Shown piece after piece: positions 1 to 8,282 of a stretch of DNA of 64,000 bases. The DNA is from Solibacillus sp040274725 (GTDB lineage: Bacteria > Bacillota > Bacilli > Bacillales_A > Planococcaceae). Every line of letters starts with the position of its first letter. Within the stretch, counting starts at the first letter, position 1. Position numbers and translations under genes: made by a program. The notes beneath the pieces are model-generated. The model was not told the DNA's origin. It saw only the letters and a list, made by a program, of their open reading frames with translations, and made no database searches. Location: assembly GCA_040274725.1 (NCBI GenBank), contig JBEMAQ010000012.1:1-64000 (forward strand), read 5' to 3'.

Positions 1-2
1 AC

Positions 3-59
3 CTAATGGTTTGTAATGAATGTGGCCGTGATCAAGTTGTGTTTATACAAGAGAAGTAA
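3..59 (+). CDS. C-terminal tail of an unidentified protein cut by the window edge
   Basis: An open frame runs in from the left edge and stops at TAA 57-59. It ends with a CxxC pair (CNEC) in a short tail that could be half of a zinc ribbon. An ATG lies at position 6, but no ribosome binding site can be judged, so I treat this as the end of a longer gene. Its neighbour is a decayed mcrC, so it may belong to the same decayed locus. Identity unknown. Confidence 0.3.
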   Translation, partial: LMVCNECGRDQVVFIQEK

Positions 60-84
60 TCAAAGCTAAACCCCCCCTTTTTCC

Positions 85-491
85 GTTATTACTATTTAAC
101 TAATGATGTATCCCTTCCTAAAATTCAGTGGAGTGTTGATGATGAATTCACAGATGCATTACCGATTATGCAAACAGACCTTGTACTTCAAAAAGATAAA
201 AAAACATTGATTGTGGATGCGAAATTTTATTCTGAGAATATGGTAGCAAGGTTTGAAGGTGGGCTGAAAAGCAAAAATTCGGTAACCTTTATCAAATATT
301 TACATATATAAATAATTGGAAAAAAGAGCCGGATGAAACGGGTGCAGGTATGTTACTTTATGCGAAAACAACCTAACCATATTTATCACATTAAAGGTAA
401 TCAAATTTTTGTTGTATCTCTTGATTTAAAGCAAGATTTTAAAGGGATAAAGGAAGGCTTATTAGCATATGCTCATCAACTTTTTGCATAG
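85..491 (+). pseudogene. Decayed McrC-like subunit of a 5-methylcytosine restriction system
   Basis: Three consecutive reading frames read as one protein. The first (about 85-290) ends a region with LPIMQTDLVL and TLIVDAKFY, which fits the PD-(D/E)xK nuclease core of McrC, with D and DAK as likely catalytic positions. The frame then shifts near 280 to give NLYQIFTYINNWKK and GAGMLLYAKT. It shifts again near 370 to give GNQIFVVSLDLKQDF and stops at 489-491. Two frameshifts and loss of the N-terminal part make it a pseudogene. McrC normally partners the GTPase McrB in cutting modified DNA; no McrB is visible. Family assignment is by remembered motif pattern, not by search. Confidence 0.6.
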
Positions 492-591
492 CTTTATAAA
501 TAAAGTTATTGATAGTTTAGTAAAGTGTGGCAAACTACAATAAAGTTTTTTGTTAGAAACAAAAAAATAATTTATTTATGGAGGTAAGAGG

Positions 592-948
592 ATGATTGAG
601 AAACAAAATCAACTTATTCAGTCTTTGATTAAAGGAACTAAAGAACGAAAAATTGATTGGGAATCTGCTTTGCAATTATCATATAAATTAGCTACAGACA
701 AAATAAATGATTTTGAATTTGCTAATGCTTATGGTTTTAAAAAAACAATTAATGAAGAAAGCTATGTCTTTATAATTTGTGAGTTTAAATATAAATGGGG
801 TGGAGAAGTGGGTTTTCCTGAAAGCACTACATACTATTCTTTTACGATTCATAGAGGTAAAAATTCTGAAATAGTACATGAAATTGGACTTGAAAATGAA
901 AATCTAAGTGAACTATTTTTATTAGCGGAATTTAGCGGAAGTTTTTGA
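592..948 (+). CDS. Hypothetical protein, 118 aa
   Basis: A strong ribosome binding site (GGAGGTAAGAGG) stands just before the ATG. The product is soluble, with an acidic N-terminal half and a WGGEVGFPESTTYYSF segment. I do not recognise the family. The end looks altered: TTTAGCGGAA-like sequence occurs twice in tandem just before the stop. Reading past it in the next frame gives a plausible longer tail (AEVFDTLIAEYNR, then stop at about 974). A small duplication has probably clipped the original C-terminus. It sits alone between gene remnants, so it may be the last intact part of a decaying accessory island. Confidence 0.55.
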   Translation: MIEKQNQLIQSLIKGTKERKIDWESALQLSYKLATDKINDFEFANAYGFKKTINEESYVFIICEFKYKWGGEVGFPESTTYYSFTIHRGKNSEIVHEIGLENENLSELFLLAEFSGSF

Positions 949-1029
949 TACGTTAATAGCAGAATATAACCGTTAAATTTTAGAAGCACTATTATAAAAA
1001 ATGATAGTTTACACACGTGTTGATTAACT

Positions 1030-1131
1030 AAATTTCATTTAGCTGAAATAATCACACTTGAAAATGGCAAACCATTATCGGACGCTGTTCATGTTTATTA
1101 TGGAAATGTGCTAATAATATCGTTTATTTAA
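1030..1131 (+). pseudogene. Fragment of an NAD(P)-dependent aldehyde dehydrogenase
   Basis: About 33 codons read LAEIITLENGKPLSDA followed by a V-x-Y-G pattern. This is the conserved N-terminal stretch of succinate-semialdehyde-type aldehyde dehydrogenases (A-x-x-x-TLE-x-GKP-x-x-EA). Nothing of the rest of the roughly 480-residue enzyme remains on either side, and there is no start. It is a relic next to another relic (mcrC), which marks this stretch as decaying DNA. Confidence 0.6.
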
Positions 1132-1146
1132 TTCATGGCGTATTCT

Positions 1147-1158
1147 AATAAGTGTTTT
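1147..1158 (-). promoter_or_regulatory. Possible operator motif shared with the 57.7 kb catabolic promoter
   Basis: Read on the minus strand this is AAAACACTTATT, identical to the first 12 nt of the tandem repeat at 57711 and 57741. It lies about 215 bp upstream of the first BVMO gene. Only one copy is present here, in reverse orientation, so a regulatory role is inference. Confidence 0.3.
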
Positions 1159-1374
1159 AGGGTATTAGTTGATGTATTCTTCATTACATAATCTCTTTTA
1201 AAAAGTCAAGAATTTTAGAGGTCTAAGTATGTAAGCGTATTCATAAATTGGTTCAAAGAGATAGTAACCAAGCATTACTATTATGGATAGCGATAATAAA
1301 ATATCTAAAATTAGTAGAATTGCGTGTCTATTATAGCTAATAAAAGTTGAGTTCATAAATGAAAGGGGTAACAT

Positions 1375-3006
1375 ATGGAAGTCGCGAAAAAACATCAAGG
1401 TGAAATTGTTAATGTTGATGCGGTTGTAATTGGTGCAGGCTTTTCAGGTTTGTACATGCTTTATCGATTAAGGGAGGCAGGATTGTCTACAAGAGTATAC
1501 GAGACGGGAGGCGGAGTTGGCGGTGTATGGTATTGGAATCGATATCCTGGTGCACGTTGTGACTCAGAAAGCATCTGTTATAACTATACCTTCTCGGAGG
1601 AGCTATATAAGGAATGGTCATGGTCTTCTCGATTTCCTGAGCAGCCTGAAATATTGAAATACTTAAATTTCGTGGCTGATAAGTTTGACCTGCGTCCTAG
1701 TATTCAATTTAACACGCGTGTTAACTCAGCAAGCTTCGATGAGGGGAGTAATAGATGGGAAATTCAAACAGACCAAGGCGACCAAGTATCAGCTAAATAC
1801 TTCATCACAGGAGTAGGTTGTATATCGACGACTAACATACCTAATATTAAAGGGTTAGATCACTTTGAAGGTGAGCAGTATCACACTGGTCATTGGCCAC
1901 ATGAAAAGGTAGATTTCACTGGTAAACGAGTTGGTGTGATTGGAACTGGTTCGAGTGGTATTCAGTCTATACCAGTTATTGCTAAAGAGGCAAAACATCT
2001 TACGGTTTTTCAACGTACACCACAATTTAGTGTACCAGCAAAAAATCACCCATATACGTCAGAGTTTCTTGAAAAATCAAAAGAAAACTATCACGACATG
2101 AGACATATAATGCGTAATTCCGTGGGTGGTATGGCGATGTACTATGGAGAGAATTCCGTATTAGATCACACTCCTGAACAACGCCATAAAGTACTAGAGG
2201 CGGCTTGGGAAAAGGGAGGATGGGCTATTCTATTCGCGTATAATGATCTCCTTATTAATGAGGAAGGAAACGAGCTTGTTGCGGAATTTGTGCGCTCGAA
2301 AATTCGAGAGATTGTGAAGGATCCAGAAACAGCTGAAAAGCTAGTACCAGACCATTATTACGGTACAAAGCGAGCTATTATTGATACGGAATACTTTGAA
2401 ACATACAACCGCGAAAATGTTAGTTTAGTAGATGTAAAGAAGGCACCAATTGAGGAAATTACATCGAATGGAATTCGTACAGAAGATGGTGAGTATGAAT
2501 TAGATGTGATTGTGTTTGCAACAGGCTTTGATGGAATGACAGGGTCATTATTTAAAATTGATATTAGAGGTAGAAATGGTGTTGCATTAAAAGAAAAGTG
2601 GGGAAATGGTGCGAAGACGAAAACATATCTTGGATTAACGACAGCAGGATTTCCAAACTTGTTTATGCTTACTGGCCCAGAAAGTCCTTCTGTTTTAGGG
2701 AACATGCCAGCAGCAATTGAACAGCATGTTGAGTGGGTAATGGATTGTATCGAACATCTTCGTAAGAATGAGATAGAAGTATTTGAAGCAAAACTAGAAG
2801 CAGAAGAAAAGTGGAGTCAGCATTGTAGAGAGCTAGCAGATACAACACTTTATACGAAGACAGAATCTTGGTATACAGGTGCAAATATTGAAGGTAAGGC
2901 AAAAGGTTTCCAAATCTATGTAGGCGGATATGATGGATATCGTAAAATCTGCGATGAAGTAGCAACAAATGGCTACGAAGGGTTTACTTTAGTATCTAAT
3001 AAATAG
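1375..3006 (+). CDS. Flavin-containing Baeyer-Villiger monooxygenase (cyclohexanone monooxygenase-like)
   Basis: The 543-residue protein should insert one oxygen of O2 next to a ketone carbonyl, giving an ester or lactone, using FAD and NADPH in the cytoplasm. The FAD Rossmann motif GAGFSG lies at residues 20-25. The Baeyer-Villiger fingerprint F-x-G-x3-H-x3-W is seen as FEGEQYHTGHW at 164-174, and the NADPH motif GTGSSG at 190-195. Length is normal for type I BVMOs. Start: ATG at 1375 after GAAAGGGGTAAC. The esterase 80 bp downstream is the usual partner that hydrolyses the product. A second, clearly related BVMO begins beyond the right edge of the window (C-terminus at 63580-64000). The substrate cannot be inferred. 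Confidence 0.92.
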   Translation: MEVAKKHQGEIVNVDAVVIGAGFSGLYMLYRLREAGLSTRVYETGGGVGGVWYWNRYPGARCDSESICYNYTFSEELYKEWSWSSRFPEQPEILKYLNFVADKFDLRPSIQFNTRVNSASFDEGSNRWEIQTDQGDQVSAKYFITGVGCISTTNIPNIKGLDHFEGEQYHTGHWPHEKVDFTGKRVGVIGTGSSGIQSIPVIAKEAKHLTVFQRTPQFSVPAKNHPYTSEFLEKSKENYHDMRHIMRNSVGGMAMYYGENSVLDHTPEQRHKVLEAAWEKGGWAILFAYNDLLINEEGNELVAEFVRSKIREIVKDPETAEKLVPDHYYGTKRAIIDTEYFETYNRENVSLVDVKKAPIEEITSNGIRTEDGEYELDVIVFATGFDGMTGSLFKIDIRGRNGVALKEKWGNGAKTKTYLGLTTAGFPNLFMLTGPESPSVLGNMPAAIEQHVEWVMDCIEHLRKNEIEVFEAKLEAEEKWSQHCRELADTTLYTKTESWYTGANIEGKAKGFQIYVGGYDGYRKICDEVATNGYEGFTLVSNK

Positions 3007-3085
3007 TAAATCAAATAAAGCGATTTGAAAGCGTTAACATTTATAAATATAAATCTATTATTCTATTTAGGGAGGAATTATAAAT

Positions 3086-4015
3086 ATGAAACTTGATTCT
3101 CAAGCACAGTTTCTTTTAGAACAAATGGATGCAGCGGGTGCACCACCGATGAGTTCTCTTAGCCCAGAGGAAGCAAGATCAACAACGGATTTTAGTGCAT
3201 TAGCAGGAATTCCTGAAGAAGTTGGAAAGGTAGAGAATCGTACAATTCCTGGACCAGGTGGTGAAATACCTGTTCGCATTTATACACCTGAGGGTGAAGG
3301 GCCTTTTCCATCACTAGTTTTTTACCACGGTGGTGGCTGGGTAATTGGAGACCTTGATACTGTCGACGTTCCATGTCGACTTTTGACTAATCGTGCGAAT
3401 TGTGTTGTCGTATCCGTTGATTATCGATTAGCGCCCGAGCATAAATTCCCAGCGGCTGCTGATGATGCATACGCTGCTGCAAAATGGGTAGTTGAAAATG
3501 GTCCATCCATTCAGGTTGACTCTAGCCGTGTTGCGGTAGGCGGTGACAGTGCTGGCGGTAATCTAGCAGCGGTCGTTTCTTTATTGGCTCGTGATAAAAA
3601 TGAAATTGATTTAGCGTACCAATTGTTAATTTATCCTGTTACGAACTATTCCTATGAAACGGTGTCTTATAGGGATAATGCAGATGGCTATTTGTTAACG
3701 AAGGATAGCATGGTTTGGTTTTGGGATCATTATTTACGTGATTCAGAAGATGGAAAAAATCCGTATGCTTCTCCACTACGCACAGAGGATTTAAGCAGCT
3801 TACCTCCTACACTAGTTATTACAGCAGAATTCGATCCATTACGTGATGAGGGAGAGGCCTATGCGCAACGTCTAAAAGAAGCGGGAGTACAAGTAGAAGA
3901 AACTCGATATAATGGGATGATTCATGGCTTTTTCTGGATGCCAGGTGCTTTAGAACAAGGTATGCAAGCCGTGAATCAAGCGGCAGATGCGTTAAAGCGT
4001 GCATTTGCAAAGTAA
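3086..4015 (+). CDS. Alpha/beta hydrolase, hormone-sensitive-lipase family esterase
   Basis: The 309-residue cytoplasmic esterase has the HSL (family IV) oxyanion motif HGGGW at 81-85 and the nucleophile elbow GDSAGG with Ser155. Asp250 (EFDPLRDEG) and His280 (MIHGFF) complete the triad. No signal peptide is seen. It follows the BVMO with an AGGGAGGAATT binding site and is probably co-transcribed. The pairing suggests it opens the ester or lactone made by that enzyme (inference). A related esterase sits beside the second BVMO at 61802-62758. Confidence 0.9.
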   Translation: MKLDSQAQFLLEQMDAAGAPPMSSLSPEEARSTTDFSALAGIPEEVGKVENRTIPGPGGEIPVRIYTPEGEGPFPSLVFYHGGGWVIGDLDTVDVPCRLLTNRANCVVVSVDYRLAPEHKFPAAADDAYAAAKWVVENGPSIQVDSSRVAVGGDSAGGNLAAVVSLLARDKNEIDLAYQLLIYPVTNYSYETVSYRDNADGYLLTKDSMVWFWDHYLRDSEDGKNPYASPLRTEDLSSLPPTLVITAEFDPLRDEGEAYAQRLKEAGVQVEETRYNGMIHGFFWMPGALEQGMQAVNQAADALKRAFAK

Positions 4016-4042
4016 TTAAGAATTTTATAAAATTAAATGTTG

Positions 4043-4080
4043 GTGCTAGGCTCCTCGAGTGTCTAGCACTTTATTTCTTT
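4043..4080 (+). terminator. Rho-independent terminator after the BVMO-esterase pair
   Basis: GTGCTAG pairs with CTAGCAC around a 13-nt loop, followed by TTTATTTCTTT. Confidence 0.75.
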
Positions 4081-4371
4081 CAAGAATAATAGTTTGGAAG
4101 AATATAATCATATGAACTACTCAACCCTATATGTTGCATATCTTAAACACCGGTGATTAGGGGAACATCTAGTTAACTTAATCTGTACATCCGTATTCAA
4201 GATTGTATAATTCGCAACCATTTTTTAATGATAGAATGATCAATAATAATAGAATTTGGCGTAAAATAAAAAAGCCTAATTTCTCAGTGTTATAAGTGAG
4301 AAATTAGGCTTTCGTATTTCACAAATTTCTATGGCATTGCTTTTATAATTTAAACTTTTAAATGGTTAGTT
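4081..4371. other. Intergenic DNA with one bidirectional hairpin
   Basis: Apart from the terminator at 4271-4312, I see no open frame with a ribosome binding site and no recognisable remnant here. Confidence 0.5.
4271..4312 (-). terminator. Bidirectional rho-independent terminator
   Basis: A perfect 16-bp stem (AAAGCCTAATTTCTCA and its complement) with a 10-nt loop is A/T-flanked on both sides. It closes the minus-strand gene that ends at 4372. Confidence 0.8.
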
Positions 4372-4791
4372 TTATTTATTCAATTCCTTATATAAAACAT
4401 ATTTTAAAGCAGAAATTTCATCTTCAGACAGTTTACCTTCCATTTCGGATAATATTTCATCCTTACTAATTGAACCGTTTTGCGCTTGTTCCTGAATCTC
4501 AAGTAAACGATTAACGCCCACTTTTTTTATTAACACACGCGTTGCTTCTTCCTTAGTTTGGAAGGGAAGAGTATCCGGATTTGTAGTTGCTGCCTCGCTT
4601 ACAATTTCTTGAATCTTCGGATCGTTCTCGATATAGGATTTTACTTCTTCTAGATTATCGTCATCTAACGTAGATTCCACTTTTTCGATTATTTTTTCGG
4701 AAGCGATATTTGTCCCAAAATGCCACACAGCATAGCCAGCTGCTCCGAGTAAAACAAGAATCATTGTGGTAATTGTTAAAAAATTTTTCAT
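4372..4791 (-). CDS. Membrane-anchored extracytoplasmic protein of unknown function, 139 aa
   Basis: An N-terminal hydrophobic segment (roughly residues 3-25) is followed by an acidic, helix-rich domain of about 110 residues with no cysteines. That suggests a single-pass or signal-anchored protein facing outward. I chose the internal ATG at 4791 because AGGAGTGATTTG stands directly before it; a longer frame upstream lacks a binding site. The function is not recognised. Confidence 0.6.
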   Translation of the reverse strand: MKNFLTITTMILVLLGAAGYAVWHFGTNIASEKIIEKVESTLDDDNLEEVKSYIENDPKIQEIVSEAATTNPDTLPFQTKEEATRVLIKKVGVNRLLEIQEQAQNGSISKDEILSEMEGKLSEDEISALKYVLYKELNK

Positions 4792-4951
4792 CAAATCACT
4801 CCTGACAATTTGAATATAGCACAACTTCTCAAAAACCACGAAGAAAAGATTCTATAAATGGTTTAATTACAACTATTTGAGAACCAAGAGCAGATAAGTT
4901 TTCACTATAATATATAGATTGTGGAACAACATTCTTTTAAGAAATATAAAC

Positions 4952-5098
4952 TTAATAGCTGGGGCTACACTCCCGTACATATTCCTGAATGACACGTTGC
5001 ATAAAGCTTTGAGGTTCATACTGTTCGATTAGATTGATATAATCCAAATAAACTTGAAGATCTTTTTTTGTTTGGTCGAGCGTGCGAAAATTCTTCAT
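4952..5098 (-). CDS. Small soluble protein, 48 aa, unknown function
   Basis: The short frame begins MKNFRTLDQTKKDL and ends VRECSPSY. A strong GGGAGGA site lies 8 nt before the ATG at 5098; another ATG two codons upstream overlaps that site. The composition is charged and probably helical, with one cysteine near the end. It is followed on the same strand, after about 160 bp, by the membrane-anchored gene ending at 4372. No family recognised, but the start signal is convincing. Confidence 0.5.
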   Translation of the reverse strand: MKNFRTLDQTKKDLQVYLDYINLIEQYEPQSFMQRVIQEYVRECSPSY

Positions 5099-5264
5099 CG
5101 ACATGTCCTCCCATCGAGTAGTTATCTTTCTAATAGCGCAAGTAGTATCGTTGTATCTACTATTTTACTTTATAGTGCGTACTAACTGAAAGTCAATTCA
5201 ATACTAGGCTATAATGAAAGTAATAATTTTATGGAGAATCTTTTTTACCAGAAGGGTGAGGTAA

Positions 5265-6326
5265 ATGGAAAAGTATCGTATCAATCAAAACAAAGGTTTG
5301 GAATTTGGGTTATATACATTAGGGGATCATATGCCGAACCCGCATACAGGAGAACGAATTTCTACAGCGCAGCGCATACAGGAAATCATCGAGTTAGCAA
5401 AGTTAGCAGAGCAGGCAGGAATTGATTTCTTCAGCGTTGGAGAAAGTCATCAGGAATATTTTGCGACACAAGCGCACACAGTTGTGTTAGCAGCAATTGC
5501 ACAAGCAACAAATACGATAAAAATTGCCAGTTCATCATCGATCATAAGTACATCAGATCCAGTTCGCGTATATGAAGACTTTGCGACAATCGATTTGCTG
5601 TCTCAAGGACGTGCAGAAATTGTAGCTGGACGGGCCTCGCGTATAGGACTTTTTGAATTATTAGGATACGATGTTCGACATTACGAAGAGTTATTCGAAG
5701 AGAAGTTCGAGCTATTACTAAAGATCAATCAAGAAAATAAGGTCAATTGGAGTGGACGATTCCGCGCGTCATTAAAAGATGCAACGGTCATACCACGCCC
5801 TCAAGATGGAATGATGCCTATATGGCGCGCAGTCGGTGGGCATCCTGAAAGTGCGATCAAAGCAGGTCATGCTGGTGTACCGATGTTCTTAGCAACTTTA
5901 GGAGGACCGGTATCATCGTTCGAACACTCTATCGATGCCTATCGAGATGCAGCTAAAAGCAGTGGCTTTAATCCTGCCGAGCTGCCCGTGGCAACAGCCG
6001 GTTTCTTTTATGCAGCCGAAACGACGCAGCAGGCACAAAGCGAATACTATCCTTATATCAACGAAGGAATGAAATTATCGAATGGTCGTGGGTATCCTAA
6101 AGCAGCATTTGCTTTAGGAGCAGACCCCCACAACGTCATGAATATCGGAAGTCCCCAGCAAATTATAGAAAAAATCCTATATCAGCATGAAGTGTTTGAA
6201 CATCAGCGATACATCGGGCAAATGGATTTTGGTGGCGTTCCATTTGAAAAACTTATGAAAAATATTGAACTCATTGGCAACGAAATTTTACCAGCTATCA
6301 GAAAATACACAGCTAAATCTGAATAA
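5265..6326 (+). CDS. LLM-class (luciferase-like) flavin-dependent monooxygenase
   Basis: The 353-residue protein is a bacterial-luciferase-fold TIM barrel. N-terminal features are FGLYTLGDH and a helix with AEQAGIDFFSVGESH. The segment SSSSIISTSDPVRVYEDFATIDLLSQGRAEI is typical of LLM oxidoreductases, and a GRASRIGLFELLGY loop follows. It should use reduced FMN or F420-type cofactor for an oxidation; the substrate is unknown. The AGAAGGGTGAGG site supports this start. It stands alone with its own terminator. Such enzymes often accompany alkane, ketone or thiol catabolism, which would fit the BVMO nearby, but no link is shown. Confidence 0.85.
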   Translation: MEKYRINQNKGLEFGLYTLGDHMPNPHTGERISTAQRIQEIIELAKLAEQAGIDFFSVGESHQEYFATQAHTVVLAAIAQATNTIKIASSSSIISTSDPVRVYEDFATIDLLSQGRAEIVAGRASRIGLFELLGYDVRHYEELFEEKFELLLKINQENKVNWSGRFRASLKDATVIPRPQDGMMPIWRAVGGHPESAIKAGHAGVPMFLATLGGPVSSFEHSIDAYRDAAKSSGFNPAELPVATAGFFYAAETTQQAQSEYYPYINEGMKLSNGRGYPKAAFALGADPHNVMNIGSPQQIIEKILYQHEVFEHQRYIGQMDFGGVPFEKLMKNIELIGNEILPAIRKYTAKSE

Positions 6327-6335
6327 ATCGTATCA

Positions 6336-6406
6336 AAAAAGCGCTCAGACAAATCGAGTCAAGGGAATACCCATCAACTCGTTGTAAAAATTGTCTGACC
6401 GCTTTT
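6336..6406 (+). terminator. Rho-independent terminator of the LLM monooxygenase
   Basis: AAAAAGCGCTCAGACAA pairs with TTGTCTGACCGCTTTT around a long loop and ends in a T run. Confidence 0.65.
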
Positions 6407-6489
6407 AAATTTGGTGGCGTTTCTTCTACTGCAAGGTTAACCTATTATGGCTAATAATTTCTCTTAGCCAATATTTTGGTCAAAGCATT

Positions 6490-6640
6490 GTGAGAATAAT
6501 TTATAGAAGTGAAAATGAAAGCAATCGAAATGAAATTAGCCGGTGTTCCAAATAAAGAGATATTAGCAGCCTTAAATATCCGTAATGTGATCCAATTAAA
6601 ACATGGATGAAGTGGTGTAGAAAGGAGCTGTGGCTTTTTT
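6490..6640 (+). mobile_element. IS3-family OrfA remnant
   Basis: From the ATG at 6515 the frame reads MKAIEMKLAGVPNKEILAAL, then continues after a frameshift near 6600 as TWMKWCRKEL. This is the helix-turn-helix of an IS3-type OrfA (K-A-x-E-M-K-L-x-G-V). No OrfB and no clear ends remain. The rest of the 6407-6762 gap shows nothing else that I can name. Confidence 0.55.
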
Positions 6641-6762
6641 TATTTCATCTTCAAAGGTGGTACCGCTTGCAAACAAAGGAACAGTTTACTTGAACAAGAA
6701 GTCCATTTTTTACAGCTCTGAATAATATACATTTAATATTAAATGTAGATGGGGTTGTAATA

Positions 6763-7923
6763 TTGAAGATGCAAGGGAGAGTCAGTTTAATTGTTGGTTG
6801 GATGACTTTGTTTTTAATAGGCATTGACTTATTTGTAGTATCTCCTTTACTGCCGTTTATTTCGGAAGCGTATAATACAAGTTCGGCAATGACTGGATGG
6901 ATGGTAACCGTTTTTGCAATCACATATGCTATTTTCACTCCTTTCTTTGGGTGGCTGTCAGATAAAAATGGACGGGGAGCATACATTACATTTGGGTTAG
7001 TATTGTTCGTCATTTCTAACATACTAACTGCTTTCGCTCCTTCATTTTTTTGGTTAATTGTTAGTCGTATTTTAGTTGGTTTATCAGTTGCTTCAATTGC
7101 TCCGTTGCTTTATGCAATTATTGGCGATATTGCACCACGAAATCGGACAGGGACATGGCTTTCAATTCTTGCCTCAGGTCACTTAACAGCTCTTTGGGCA
7201 GGAGCCCCATTCGGTACATTGTTAGAGCATTTTCTTGGTTGGCGTTCAGTATTTGTTGCACTGGCTATTATGGGAGCTATATTGGCAGTAGTAAATTTTA
7301 AAACTTGGAAAAATAATTTGAAAAGCAATTCAACAAGGAATCTACTCGGGGGAAATTTACTAAGAATATTTGGTTCAGTATGTGTTACAACTAGTTGGGC
7401 GATTTCAATGTATGCTCTATATGTTTACTTAGGTGCGGCCCTTTATTCCGAGAATAGATTCTCATCATCTGAAATCGCTGCAGCTATTACGTTTTATGGT
7501 ATCGGTGCTGTTATAGGAAGCCTTATGGGTGGTCAGTTAGCAGATCGATTTGGAGAAAAGAAAATTTCAACAGTTACACTCATTTTCTTGACGCTAATAC
7601 TCGTTTGTTTAGGTGTATTCTTTACATCAGGTATTTGGGTCTATTTCTACTTGTTCTTATGGGCTTTAGTTGGATATGCAGGATTTACATCATACACAGC
7701 AAGGTTAGCGGTTGAATATCCAAACGATAGAGGAAGTGTGATGGCGTGGAATATGACTGCTTTGTATGTTGGAATTACTTTTGGTTCAATGCTTGGTGGT
7801 TTTGTCATCTCTAATTGGGGCTACACTTTACTTCCATATGTTTGTAGCATTTCAGCAATTTTGAGTTTTGTCCTTAGTAACCAAAAAGTCAAAGAAACAA
7901 AAACTAAACCAACTGAAATGTGA
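6763..7923 (+). CDS. Major facilitator superfamily transporter (drug:H+ antiporter type)
   Basis: The 386-residue integral membrane protein has about 12 hydrophobic segments. The MFS motif A-like loop GWLSDKNGRG falls between TM2 and TM3, with a second-half counterpart GGQLADRFGEKK. The pattern PLLPFISEAYNTSSAMTGWMVT near the N-terminus is common in the DHA1 (YdhP/AraJ-like) sugar or drug efflux group. Start: TTG at 6763, or the in-frame ATG two codons on, behind a GGGG-rich site. A terminator follows directly. The substrate is unknown. Confidence 0.85.
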   Translation: MKMQGRVSLIVGWMTLFLIGIDLFVVSPLLPFISEAYNTSSAMTGWMVTVFAITYAIFTPFFGWLSDKNGRGAYITFGLVLFVISNILTAFAPSFFWLIVSRILVGLSVASIAPLLYAIIGDIAPRNRTGTWLSILASGHLTALWAGAPFGTLLEHFLGWRSVFVALAIMGAILAVVNFKTWKNNLKSNSTRNLLGGNLLRIFGSVCVTTSWAISMYALYVYLGAALYSENRFSSSEIAAAITFYGIGAVIGSLMGGQLADRFGEKKISTVTLIFLTLILVCLGVFFTSGIWVYFYLFLWALVGYAGFTSYTARLAVEYPNDRGSVMAWNMTALYVGITFGSMLGGFVISNWGYTLLPYVCSISAILSFVLSNQKVKETKTKPTEM

Positions 7924-7936
7924 TGTTCAACAATCG

Positions 7937-7970
7937 GGTGCAATTCTTGAAGAGGAATTGTGCCTTTTTC
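7937..7970 (+). terminator. Rho-independent terminator of the MFS gene
   Basis: GGTGCAATTC pairs with GGAATTGTGCC and is followed by TTTTTC. It argues against the longer frame that begins inside the MFS stop. Confidence 0.75.
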
Positions 7971-8000
7971 AGCAATAGGGCTAGATTAATATGGATAAAA

Positions 8001-8174
8001 ATGCAACTATTCATAAAATTATTTGGAGTAGGGGTAATTTTTTTCTTAGGGAAAATGATTTTCTTTGAGACCAGAAATACAATTGAAAGGTTAGCAGATA
8101 TTGCTATTACAATAGTTCTTCTACTTGTATGGTTAGTTGCACTTTTTGAAACAATTGTCATTGAATTTTTTTAG
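8001..8174 (+). CDS. Small two-helix membrane protein, 57 aa
   Basis: Two hydrophobic segments (FIKLFGVGVIFFLGKMIFF and IAITIVLLLVWLVALF) flank a short polar loop. The open frame extends upstream through the MFS terminator. I place the start at the ATG at 8001, although its ribosome binding site is weak. Existence as a gene is moderately likely; function unknown. Confidence 0.35.
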   Translation: MQLFIKLFGVGVIFFLGKMIFFETRNTIERLADIAITIVLLLVWLVALFETIVIEFF

Positions 8175-8282
8175 CTGATAGATTTCATTATCGGAATTAT
8201 TAGACATCTGAAATAAGACTGCATAAAGCCGATAATTTTTAACATAATAAAAGCAATGTTAAAAATTAAAGGTGTGATGGGA

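Noticed and set aside
1198..1398. Hydrophobic 66-aa frame on the minus strand upstream of the BVMO
   Set aside because: No ribosome binding site at any start, and it overlaps the BVMO start; hydrophobicity is expected from AT-rich DNA.
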